This document shows positions 1 to 7,249 of a stretch of 35,554 bases of DNA, in pieces. The notes under the pieces were generated by a model, which did not search any database, was not told the origin of the DNA, and was given only the letters and a program-made list of their open reading frames with translations. Position 1 is the first letter of the stretch. Every line of letters begins with the position of its first letter. Source of the stretch: a virus; the IMG/VR virus record IMGVR_UViG_3300028920_000173, positions 1 to 35,554 of that record; one strand, given 5' to 3'. A program made the position numbers and the translations under genes.

Positions 1-381
1 ACAATTTAATAAATCGTAACCAGCTTCTATTTTAGTCATTATTTGACTTTTGTAAGTACTTATTCCAAGCCCTAAATAATAAACTTTAACTGGACTTCCA
101 TAATCCTTAGGATTACCGTCATAACGAATTATCGGGATTATAATCTTAGATGTCGGTTTACCTAATAATTCGGATGTCTTTTGTTCTTGGTTAAAATAAA
201 CATATCCTGTTTTAGGGTGGTAATGTAAATCTAAAACTTTCATTTCTGATGAAATGATACTAATTACCTCCGAACCTTTTTCTACTGCTTTATACCTCTG
301 AATACCTTTATATTCAATTTCAGATCCTAATTTAATTGTAGAATTAGGATCATAAGGATTATAATTTTGTTGATTTTCCAT
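1..381 (-). CDS. Hypothetical protein, 3' end outside the window
   Basis: An open frame of 127 codons reads leftward from ATG at 381 and is still open at base 1, so only the N-terminal part is present. The start is supported by AGGAG about 8 bases upstream (near 390-394). The start lies 23 bases inside the end of the thymidylate-kinase-like gene, so the two are probably translationally coupled. The protein begins MENQQNYNPYDPN, then runs into beta-rich sequence with many K, E, Y and G residues and no transmembrane segment. The context (kinase and replicase just upstream) suggests a DNA-metabolism role, and a single-stranded-DNA-binding protein is one possibility, but I recognise no diagnostic motif. 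Function unknown. Confidence 0.75.
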   Translation of the reverse strand, partial: MENQQNYNPYDPNSTIKLGSEIEYKGIQRYKAVEKGSEVISIISSEMKVLDLHYHPKTGYVYFNQEQKTSELLGKPTSKIIIPIIRYDGNPKDYGSPVKVYYLGLGISTYKSQIMTKIEAGYDLLNC

Positions 382-883
382 AAATGGTATCTCCTATAAA
401 TTGTATTTGTTTTTTTAAGTTCTGATCGGTACTATTGACCGTATAGAACCGAATATTTGCTTTATCTAAATAATTTAAATAAGCCTTATGTAATTTATTA
501 AGTTTATCAAATTTAACAAACTTATCTTTAAAATCATTTCTATCATAATTTTTATAAATATAAAAACCTATTGTATTTCTTTCTGAAAGTATTTTCTCCA
601 ATTTCCAAAAATAATTTTCATCAATTCGTTTATCTTTATAAACCTTACTGTATGCGAATTGAGATATAAACCAACGATCCAATACAATGTTATCCAAATC
701 AGTATTATGTAAAATCATATTCAAATAAGAAAATTCAACGAAAGGAATTATATTTTTGTCGTTTCCAAAGTAATAATTATTAGGTAAAGGATTTTTAACA
801 TAAAATAAATTATATTTTTTACATAATTCTTTTGCTATTGTAGTTTTACCGCTTTTATCTATGCCTTCAATTATGATTATCAT
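359..883 (-). CDS. Thymidylate (deoxynucleotide) kinase-like protein
   Basis: A 174-residue P-loop kinase. The N-terminus MIIIIEGIDKSGKTT carries the Walker A motif in the EGxDxxGKTT form typical of dTMP kinases (residues 6-15), and a DRW at 69-71 matches the family's DR(Y/H/W) substrate-site motif. The length is slightly below cellular dTMP kinases (about 200-210). The family makes deoxynucleoside diphosphates for dNTP synthesis in the cytoplasm. It lies between the replicase gene upstream (67-base gap) and a partial gene that overlaps its 3' end, so all three are likely one leftward operon. AAAGGA precedes the ATG at 883. Other deoxynucleoside kinases share this fold, so the exact substrate is not certain. 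Confidence 0.8.
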   Translation of the reverse strand: MIIIIEGIDKSGKTTIAKELCKKYNLFYVKNPLPNNYYFGNDKNIIPFVEFSYLNMILHNTDLDNIVLDRWFISQFAYSKVYKDKRIDENYFWKLEKILSERNTIGFYIYKNYDRNDFKDKFVKFDKLNKLHKAYLNYLDKANIRFYTVNSTDQNLKKQIQFIGDTIYGKSTKL

Positions 884-949
884 ATATAATTCCTTTCGTG
901 ATAATTTTAGTAAGGAGATATTATATATATCGTAAGAAAATACAAAATT

Positions 950-3900
950 TTATAAAAGTTCTTCTAATAAAACATTATATCTTTTTAAATTCATATCCTG
1001 TTTAGCTTTACGAGTGTTCTTATTTTTTTTATACTCAAAAATTTTATCTCTATGTTTAAGTCGAAATTTACTTAAATTGACTTCTCTTCTGTCTTTATAA
1101 TCTTCTAAATTCAAATTATTTTTAATTTCTTCTATATCTATATATATACCTTTCTTTTTAAATATCTTTTTTATTTCTTTATCAGACTTTAATTTTACAT
1201 ATAAATCAATATAAAGTGCCGATCCTTTTTTATACATATCATTTTTGCTTACTTCTTTCATATCTTTTTGTAAGTTTAAATTTATTTGTATTAATTCGAT
1301 CAATTTTTCTAATACATTAGAACCATCTTCTATGAATTCACTGCTACAATAATCTAATGCTAATTCGTTAACACCGGAATTATTTTTCATAAAATATAAA
1401 TCTTGTGAATCAACACAATTTTCAACAATTGCTACTTTATAAGCATTTTTATTATCAGAACGGCAAATTCTACCAACGTTTTGATTAACATATGTTAATC
1501 TTTGATTACTAATTTTAGTTTTTATATCATCAGAATTTAAATTCTTATCTGCTGTATCTATACCTAAATGACGAGGTTTATAAATATCAGCATCCACAAT
1601 AGCGATATCATAAGGCTTAAAATCATATCCACGAGCATAAGCAGTAAGAGAACCCATCACAAACATACTATACTTATTCATTATCTCATCATCGAAACTG
1701 CCATCCATCCCTCTTGTATAATCTTTAGTACCTTTTCCTGTTAATTCCGCAATATCCGTAAAATTATGCTGTTTTTGTATTTTGTTGTATAACTTTGTAG
1801 CGCCCTCTGCCGTCGGTGTAAATTTTAACATTTTTAAATTAATGTTGTTTAACATCATATTCAACATTGACAAATCATTAACTGACAAATTCCCATTAAT
1901 TCCAATATAAGTTATTTTTTTAATACGCTGTTCCGAATTGTCAACTTTAATCAATTTAACTTTATTTTCCATGACTTTATATACCGCATTTTTAATTAAT
2001 TCCTCTAAATGCCAAGTAGCAGTAAATCCAATAACTTTCACTTTAGTGCTTTTAAATAACAATAAAGGTAAACAATCATAGACATCTAACATTTGTGTAT
2101 TACAAGAATAATAAGGAAATTTAACCAACTCTTTTCTTTCTTTAATTTCCATTTCTCTAATATCATTCAAATCAATTTCAAGTCCTTCTTTATATGTAGG
2201 ATAAAACCTTATCAGTTTAGGATTATAACCAGTTTTAATAATGTCTTTTATAAAATCGTTTACATCATAAATTTTATTCTCATCATCCACAAATTCTCTT
2301 TCTGATATATCAATCTGTTTCAAAAAGTGTTTCGAATTATTAATATTAGTATAAGACGTATTTAAATCTGTCAGTTTGATTTCACTTTCTAACAAATTAT
2401 TAAAAATATTTTGATCTATTCCTTGTTTTTGATTAAAACGCCTGTTAGTGCTATAATCTCTAATTATATTTTCATGAAAAAATTCGTATATATTATCAAT
2501 TTCATTGTAAGTGTATATTGAATTATTGCCGTTGATACACTGGTCGCAAGTTACTTTGTAACATCCTTTTTTAGTAGCGTGGCATTTTCTTAATTTTGTA
2601 TAAACGGTTGTATCTTTTTGCCCTTTATCCACTGCTTTTTTATATCTTTCTTGTAAATTAATACTTATTATATTACTGTTTAAAAAGTAATCAATTTCAT
2701 CAATCAAAACTAATGGTTTATACGTGTCTATATACTTCCATAATGAAAATATGAATGCTGAATGTCCTTTTCTTTTAATATAAGTGTGGTGTGTAATTAT
2801 TAATTTAATTTCTTCTAAATTATACTCAGATAAATTTGTTCCCGCTTGTAAAACAAGAATTCTTTCGTCCTCTAAAAAATTTATATCTTCAGATTTTAAC
2901 CTTTCTTTTAAATTTTCAATATGTTTTTTGTTTTGACTTACCAAAATTGTTGGTTTATTGTTATTAAGCCTATTAATCGCCGTAAATATCATCTCATACG
3001 TTTTTCCGCTTCCCGTCGGTGCTATAATATTCACAAAATTTTCTTTTGATTGTAAGGCATCATTCACTGCGGTTTGTAAATCTTCAGTGGAACTTCTTTC
3101 CATAAAATATTTTGGTTTGATTGATCTTTTATATGTATCGAATAAATTTTGAATATGTGGAAGTTTATCTGTTAATATATCTTTACAATGTTCATGGAAA
3201 CAATTATGATAAACCTTCCAACCAGAATGAGTATAAGATAAATATATATTATATTCTGTATTAGAACCATCTTTATGATCATAAAAAGGGTCTTTTCCAA
3301 TTAATTTTTCTTGTGCTGAACCTTTCATTTTCACTCTTTTGTAATTCCAATTAAAATCTGTTGTCATCACATGTTCTAAAAGATTTAACATTTCAGAGTA
3401 TTCATCAATATCATAATCAATATTAACTTCATTTTTTCTATTCTTTTTTAAAATTTCTTTAAATTGTTTAAAATCTTTTTCAGAAAGTTCATTTAACTCG
3501 CCAACAATATTATATTTTTCTTTCCCGTCATAATCTCCATACACAGAAATAGAGGTAGCGCCATATTGTATCTCAAATCCAAAATTCTTTAAATTTTCTG
3601 CTTTACTGCTTAGATAGTCCGGATTAGAAAATAAATACAATGCTTTAAATTTTATTTTCTTTTCAATTAGTTCTTTTATTGTATATTCTTTAAATTCATT
3701 AGTAGGACAATGATACGACACCATAGTGTCATCAATTTCAAAATCTACCGGTAATTTATCATAATTGTCAATATCGACTGACAACAAATTAAATTTATAG
3801 CCTGTCCTAAGCCCGATTGTCGGGTATTCTGAAAATAAATAATCTTTAGCCCGATCCCATTTGCTACTCATATTGTCATTTTTTAAATTTCTTTTTCTAT

Positions 3901-5959
3901 ATTTAGGGATCGGCTCTAACCCCATATTCCTAAGTTTATCTACAATTTCTAAAAAATTATCATTTTTTTTTATGTCAAAAAGTGAATATTGATTAGGATC
4001 GTCTTTTTTCTTTGACTTCTTTTTTTCTTCTTTTTCAACACTATCTATTAATTTCCAGCACTCTTCTATATAGTAATTATAATCTAAATTATCGGGTATG
4101 CTGTTATTTTCGATATTGTTTACAATAATAGCATTATCCGAGTTAGCAAGCGAAATATAACCTTTCTTTTTACCTTTTATTTTATTTTCAGGGATTATTT
4201 CCTTTTTTCCGTTCTTACCGCCCCACTTCTTTATCACAGCACCGCCTGTTCCCTGTTTAGCAACATACCAACGGACAAAATCATCCACTTGTAAATCATT
4301 TTGGCTATAGATAAAATCTTTGGAAGATTTAGAATAATATAAAAATTCATGTAAATCTTTACAATTTTTAATTGTTTTTTCAGGTTCTATTCCCTTTGTG
4401 AAATAATCAATTAACGCCAATTTAACAATATTTATCTGACTTTTTGCAGCAATATAATCGTCTGTATTGATTGTAAAAATACCTTTTAACTTTAATTTTC
4501 CGTTAAAATCTTCCGATAAATAATTATTAACATCTCTTCTTACATAAGTTTTATATTCGCTTTTCTCTAATCCGAAACCTGTGGCCTGTTCCCATTCTTT
4601 TATTATGTTATCGAACTCATTTAATTTTGTTTGTTTAACTTTACATAAAACACCATCAGTATTAGCGGATATAATCTCAAATCCTTTTTCTGTAAACATT
4701 TCAATAAGTTTTAATAAATATAATTGCCCATTTATCGTTACTTGTAAAGTACATAGAGGATCATAAAGAAAAGAATATTGATCGTTTAATTTTCCGAAAG
4801 TACTGTTAAGAACGATTTTTAAACCGTTGGAAGTATTTTTATCTCCGCTTTTCTTTGCTTTAACTCTCATATCGAAAATTTCTTTATAAGTTGTTAAGTA
4901 TTCCTCACCTAAATTTGAAGGGTAAATATTTTTATTAATCATTATAGAAGGGTAATAAGAAGTTACATCTACGTCTATTAATTTGTATTCTTCATTAGAA
5001 TAAAATTTACCTTGTTTATCAACACTATGTAAACCGCCAATACCAAAGTCATATTGTTTTCCATTAAATTCAATTCTTTGTTTCACATTCTCATATTGTA
5101 AATTTTTACTAACTTCATCAATAGTTATAAATTTTTCAAGTAAATTATTCAAAAATGTTTGTAATTCTTTACTTTTAAATTCAATATCTTTGAATATTAC
5201 TTGCCGCATTTGTATAATTTCACGTTCAGAACGTATTTTTTTAATTTCCCATATTTTTTTGCCTGTTTTTTCAGCATATCGATTAGCAAGAATTTCCTCT
5301 GCTACTTTCGGATTTTTAATCGTTGTTAATTCAGAACCAACATTAAATAAATTTTCTAATGTCAATTTACTCTCAAAACTACTTTTAACCATAGGCATAT
5401 TATAAGCAATTAAAGTAATATTTATGTCATGTTGGTTATATTTAATTACTTCATCAAATTCTTTTTCTGTTAAATAGGTATCAAATTGATACGGTAAACT
5501 TTGGAGTGTTTTATAGTGTTTTTTAATTCCAAGTTCTTTTAACGAAATTCCACGTTGTGCATAAGAATTAAATATATCATAACTCTTTTTCCATGTATGA
5601 GGAGTATATTTCAGCCTATTATATTCATTTCGGCGATCTCCGTTTATAATTCCATAACTACATTCGTATAAAAGCGAGTTAGTTATTATTATATTATTAT
5701 ATTGTATATCTCCATCTTCGCTTATAGCAAAAGGAATTTGTATATATTTTAATATAATGTCGTCATACGAATAATTGTTATAACCTATTAATTCTAAATC
5801 TTTTTCTAATAAGAATTGTTTTAAATCCTGTATAGAACCATAATTTTTATAATCTTTATTATTAAATAAAGCGAATTCTTTTTTAATGGAACGATCAGGG
5901 TTAATGAACGTTACAAAGAAGGCATTAGGATAGATTTCTATATCATATACATATCTCAT
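950..5959 (-). CDS. Fused family-B DNA polymerase / primase-like / SF2 helicase replicase
   Basis: One uninterrupted 1669-codon frame. Residues 1-190 hold a 3'-5' exonuclease: D6/E8 (ExoI), N61-D67 (ExoII), Y174-x3-D178 (ExoIII). Residues 327-480 hold the family-B palm: motif A DVTSYYP (331-337), motif B KIVLNSTFGK (381-390), motif C ANTDG (432-436), KTY (470-472). A Lys/Glu-rich linker carries QYSLF (657-661), a beta-clamp-binding-type peptide. Residues about 668-840 resemble a PrimPol/AEP primase: DID at 729-731, a possible SYH at 748-750, and the family-like strand FEIQYG at 795-800. H918/C920/H922/H924/C925 form a metal-binding-type cluster. The SF2 helicase follows: APTGSGKT (980-987), DEID (1087-1090), TAT (1313-1315), QNVGRICR (1493-1500), with four extra cysteines at 1126-1141. 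The C-terminus is basic. AGGAAA precedes the ATG at 5959. The polymerase and helicase calls are strong; the primase call is moderate. Confidence 0.88.
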   Translation of the reverse strand: MRYVYDIEIYPNAFFVTFINPDRSIKKEFALFNNKDYKNYGSIQDLKQFLLEKDLELIGYNNYSYDDIILKYIQIPFAISEDGDIQYNNIIITNSLLYECSYGIINGDRRNEYNRLKYTPHTWKKSYDIFNSYAQRGISLKELGIKKHYKTLQSLPYQFDTYLTEKEFDEVIKYNQHDINITLIAYNMPMVKSSFESKLTLENLFNVGSELTTIKNPKVAEEILANRYAEKTGKKIWEIKKIRSEREIIQMRQVIFKDIEFKSKELQTFLNNLLEKFITIDEVSKNLQYENVKQRIEFNGKQYDFGIGGLHSVDKQGKFYSNEEYKLIDVDVTSYYPSIMINKNIYPSNLGEEYLTTYKEIFDMRVKAKKSGDKNTSNGLKIVLNSTFGKLNDQYSFLYDPLCTLQVTINGQLYLLKLIEMFTEKGFEIISANTDGVLCKVKQTKLNEFDNIIKEWEQATGFGLEKSEYKTYVRRDVNNYLSEDFNGKLKLKGIFTINTDDYIAAKSQINIVKLALIDYFTKGIEPEKTIKNCKDLHEFLYYSKSSKDFIYSQNDLQVDDFVRWYVAKQGTGGAVIKKWGGKNGKKEIIPENKIKGKKKGYISLANSDNAIIVNNIENNSIPDNLDYNYYIEECWKLIDSVEKEEKKKSKKKDDPNQYSLFDIKKNDNFLEIVDKLRNMGLEPIPKYRKRNLKNDNMSSKWDRAKDYLFSEYPTIGLRTGYKFNLLSVDIDNYDKLPVDFEIDDTMVSYHCPTNEFKEYTIKELIEKKIKFKALYLFSNPDYLSSKAENLKNFGFEIQYGATSISVYGDYDGKEKYNIVGELNELSEKDFKQFKEILKKNRKNEVNIDYDIDEYSEMLNLLEHVMTTDFNWNYKRVKMKGSAQEKLIGKDPFYDHKDGSNTEYNIYLSYTHSGWKVYHNCFHEHCKDILTDKLPHIQNLFDTYKRSIKPKYFMERSSTEDLQTAVNDALQSKENFVNIIAPTGSGKTYEMIFTAINRLNNNKPTILVSQNKKHIENLKERLKSEDINFLEDERILVLQAGTNLSEYNLEEIKLIITHHTYIKRKGHSAFIFSLWKYIDTYKPLVLIDEIDYFLNSNIISINLQERYKKAVDKGQKDTTVYTKLRKCHATKKGCYKVTCDQCINGNNSIYTYNEIDNIYEFFHENIIRDYSTNRRFNQKQGIDQNIFNNLLESEIKLTDLNTSYTNINNSKHFLKQIDISEREFVDDENKIYDVNDFIKDIIKTGYNPKLIRFYPTYKEGLEIDLNDIREMEIKERKELVKFPYYSCNTQMLDVYDCLPLLLFKSTKVKVIGFTATWHLEELIKNAVYKVMENKVKLIKVDNSEQRIKKITYIGINGNLSVNDLSMLNMMLNNINLKMLKFTPTAEGATKLYNKIQKQHNFTDIAELTGKGTKDYTRGMDGSFDDEIMNKYSMFVMGSLTAYARGYDFKPYDIAIVDADIYKPRHLGIDTADKNLNSDDIKTKISNQRLTYVNQNVGRICRSDNKNAYKVAIVENCVDSQDLYFMKNNSGVNELALDYCSSEFIEDGSNVLEKLIELIQINLNLQKDMKEVSKNDMYKKGSALYIDLYVKLKSDKEIKKIFKKKGIYIDIEEIKNNLNLEDYKDRREVNLSKFRLKHRDKIFEYKKNKNTRKAKQDMNLKRYNVLLEELL

Positions 5960-6031
5960 AATAAATTTCCTTTTTTTTTGTTTATTATGAGATATATCGA
6001 ATTTAATAAACGGAAAACAAAGAAATTAAAT

Positions 6032-6289
6032 TTATTTTATTTTTAAATTATTATTATTAGATATTTTAGAAGTAGGAACAATTTTATTATATTCTTTCAT
6101 TATTTTTTTTAGGTCTGTATATATTTCGTGATAATCCATACTTGTTGTAATTGGTTCTTCTGAACCGTCGGTTCTATGCGTTTCAAAAAAAATTGAAACG
6201 CATACATAATCAATATTTTCCTTAAAACCATAAATTTTAATCTTTCTGGAAAGAAGATTAGGCGAATATACTATAAATAAAACAGATTT
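6032..6289 (-). pseudogene. Antirepressor (AntA)-like fragment lacking a start codon
   Basis: This leftward frame is open for 86 codons from just after a stop at 6290-6292 to TAA at 6032-6034. Its text includes RKIKIYGFKENIDYV and, further on, TTSMDYHEIYTDLKKI. This resembles the AntA antirepressor pattern in which ...YGFxENxDY is followed by a KDYHLTLDMAKEL-like segment. No ATG, GTG or TTG occurs in frame before the late Met of TTSMDYH, and the upstream side is the 19-bp inverted repeat, so it reads as a decayed N-terminally truncated gene. Two inverted repeats lie inside it. An unusual start codon, or a structured non-coding region that is open by chance, remain possible. Confidence 0.4.
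6175..6204. repeat. Perfect 12-bp inverted repeat
   Basis: TATGCGTTTCAA (6175-6186) pairs exactly with TTGAAACGCATA (6193-6204) around six A residues. Just to its left, GGTTC (6153-6157), GAACC (6162-6166) and GGTTC (6170-6174) alternate, so two mutually exclusive short hairpins can form next to this one. It lies inside the antirepressor-like remnant. There is no T-run on the expected side, so it does not look like an intrinsic terminator. Confidence 0.8.
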
Positions 6290-6332
6290 TTAGCTATTAC
6301 CAATTAAATTATAAATTGGTAATAGCTAAAAA
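6287..6332. repeat. Perfect 19-bp inverted repeat
   Basis: TTTTTAGCTATTACCAATT (6287-6305) is the exact reverse complement of AATTGGTAATAGCTAAAAA (6314-6332), with an 8-base loop. The T-tract is on the 5' arm and the A-tract on the 3' arm, the opposite of a bidirectional intrinsic terminator, so another role is more likely: protein-binding site, origin hairpin or structured RNA. It separates the antirepressor-like remnant from the rightward small frame at 6339. Confidence 0.85.
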
Positions 6333-6338
6333 ATAAAC

Positions 6339-6488
6339 ATGAAAGGATTAAAAAAGTGTTTTAGAGTAATCAATATTGGAGTATTGATTACTCCTTTAAC
6401 AACACGCAATTTAATAAAACTTAAATTAAAGATAATAAAAATAGCTGTAAAAGTCAAATTTTTAAAAAGTTTTTATAATTCTGTTTAA
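6339..6488 (+). CDS. Possible small basic, hydrophobic peptide (49 aa)
   Basis: ATG at 6339 opens a 49-residue frame ending in TAA at 6486-6488. The product starts MKGLKKCFRV. Its C-terminal half alternates Lys with Ile, Leu and Val (for example KLKLKIIKIAVKVK), giving a strongly cationic, amphipathic peptide without acidic residues. No clear ribosome-binding site is seen; the 19-bp hairpin ends only 6 bases before the ATG. A perfect 12-bp inverted repeat lies inside it. The frame could be chance in A-rich DNA, or a small membrane-active peptide. Coding status is uncertain. Confidence 0.25.
   Translation: MKGLKKCFRVINIGVLITPLTTRNLIKLKLKIIKIAVKVKFLKSFYNSV
6364..6393. repeat. Perfect 12-bp inverted repeat
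   Basis: GAGTAATCAATA (6364-6375) pairs exactly with TATTGATTACTC (6382-6393) around TTGGAG. Outer bases GTGTT and AACAC can extend the stem imperfectly. No T-run follows. It is the third of four hairpins in this region. Confidence 0.8.
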
Positions 6489-6610
6489 AAATCCGATATA
6501 ATATAATACAGTAAAGAAATTATAACTAATTTGACTTGTTATTTATATATCATAAAGGCATTACAGATTTCCTTGTTCCTTAAATCGGGTAAAGTTATTA
6601 CATAACATTA

Positions 6611-6639
6611 TTGAATTTTCTTTGTAATTTATTTATAGA
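6611..6639 (+). promoter_or_regulatory. Possible sigma-70-type promoter for the HTH gene
   Basis: TTGAAT (6611-6616) and TATAGA (6634-6639) are 17 bases apart. A start near 6646 would place the 16-bp inverted repeat (6668-6708) in the early transcript and the HTH start at 6833. In DNA this AT-rich, such matches also occur by chance. Confidence 0.35.
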
Positions 6640-6667
6640 AAAGATATATAATTTTAAATTTAAACCT

Positions 6668-6708
6668 TGTAGTCATTTTTTGCTATATATAAGCAAAAAA
6701 TGACTACA
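6668..6708. promoter_or_regulatory. Perfect 16-bp inverted repeat, candidate operator for the HTH gene
   Basis: TGTAGTCATTTTTTGC (6668-6683) is the exact reverse complement of GCAAAAAATGACTACA (6693-6708), with a 9-base AT loop. The half-site AAAAAATGACTACA recurs at 6794-6807, about 25 bases before the HTH start. The octamer AAACCTTG occurs beside both sites (6662-6669 and 6807-6814). Repeated half-sites upstream of an HTH gene suggest autoregulation; this is inference. Confidence 0.5.
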
Positions 6709-6793
6709 GAATAAAAAGAAAAATTCCAATATAATTGTTAACTGGAAATGACACAAGGAGTAGAAGCGAGATTACAAAGATTTAACTTCATAA

Positions 6794-6807
6794 AAAAAAT
6801 GACTACA
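6794..6807 (+). promoter_or_regulatory. Third copy of the AAAAAATGACTACA half-site
   Basis: Exact 14-base copy of the right arm of the 6668-6708 inverted repeat, followed by AACCTTG. It lies just upstream of the Shine-Dalgarno sequence of the HTH gene, where a bound protein could block transcription or initiation. Confidence 0.4.
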
Positions 6808-6832
6808 AACCTTGAAAAGGAGTATCTATTCA

Positions 6833-7249
6833 ATGTTTATATCTATTTTACGTGAATGTTTACTTTATAAATTAGTTAAAAAATCAGAAATTTCAAAACA
6901 CTTAAAAATTTCTATTAGGTTTTTAAATTATGCTATTAGAGAACAAAGAGACCTAAAAAAATTTGAAAAAAAGTTAGTCAAATACCTTAAAAAACAAAAA
7001 AATTTGATTGAAAAATTGAATTTTGAATTAACAGAAGATAACATAAATTATATTTATAATTGCTTTATAGAAAACAAATTAACCGATAACAATGAATTAT
7101 TAGAGTATTCCGATAACCGCTTATCTTTATCGACTATAAAAAATTGGAATAAAAAGAAATGGCATACAGAGGAGAGTAAAAAAACGATGTATAACACTTT
7201 AAAACACTTATTAGTTACAAAAAAGATAAGATTTAATAATATTTTATAA
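6833..7249 (+). CDS. Helix-turn-helix-type regulator, paralogue A
   Basis: A 138-residue basic protein starting MFISILRE. I place the start at ATG 6833 because AAGGAG (6817-6822) lies 10 bases upstream; the in-frame TTG at 6812 has no such site. A first HTH-like segment (VKKSEISKHLKISIRFLNYAIREQ) lies near residues 17-40, after the start. A second near the C-terminus reads LSLSTIKNWNKKKWHTEES. The C-terminal part aligns with the gene at 7913-8347 (LSIGTINRWNEMRHSKET), so the two are paralogues. Its 3' end overlaps the convergent sigma factor gene by 6 bases. A DNA-binding regulator of phage transcription is likely; its target is unknown, although the half-sites upstream are candidates. Confidence 0.7.
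   Translation: MFISILRECLLYKLVKKSEISKHLKISIRFLNYAIREQRDLKKFEKKLVKYLKKQKNLIEKLNFELTEDNINYIYNCFIENKLTDNNELLEYSDNRLSLSTIKNWNKKKWHTEESKKTMYNTLKHLLVTKKIRFNNIL

Larger units (their letters stand above)
5960..6832. other. Gene-poor control region with clustered inverted repeats
   Basis: The largest stretch in the window without a convincing long gene, about 870 bases between the leftward replicase and the rightward HTH gene. It contains an antirepressor-like frame without a start (6032-6289), inverted repeats at 6175-6204, 6287-6332, 6364-6393 and 6668-6708, a doubtful 49-codon frame (6339-6488), a possible promoter (6611-6639) and three copies of a TAGTCATTTTTT-type half-site. The position between divergent early modules and the high density of hairpins fit a regulatory region or replication origin; the sequence alone does not decide which. 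Confidence 0.6.

Noticed and set aside
2537-2584. XPD/DinG-type iron-sulfur domain
   Set aside because: The cysteines come after the Walker B motif, not between Walker A and B, so the XPD arrangement does not apply.
2093-5405. Several rightward frames of 61-71 codons opposite the replicase
   Set aside because: They lie antisense to a clear gene with strong motifs, lack ribosome-binding sites and have the Phe/Ile/Ser bias of antisense reading in AT-rich DNA.
6287-6332. Intrinsic terminator at the 19-bp inverted repeat
   Set aside because: The T-tract precedes and the A-tract follows the stem on both strands, so no U-run would follow the hairpin in either direction.
6175-6708. CRISPR array or other spaced direct repeats
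   Set aside because: The elements are different inverted repeats without a common repeat unit or regular spacing.
6812-6832. TTG start for the HTH gene at 6812
   Set aside because: AAGGAG at 6817-6822 lies downstream of the TTG and fits ATG 6833, so the shorter form is preferred.
6748-6855. 35-codon frame starting MTQGVEARLQRF, overlapping the HTH start
   Set aside because: Only a weak GGA before the ATG, and the frame contains the ribosome-binding site of the HTH gene; chance is more likely.
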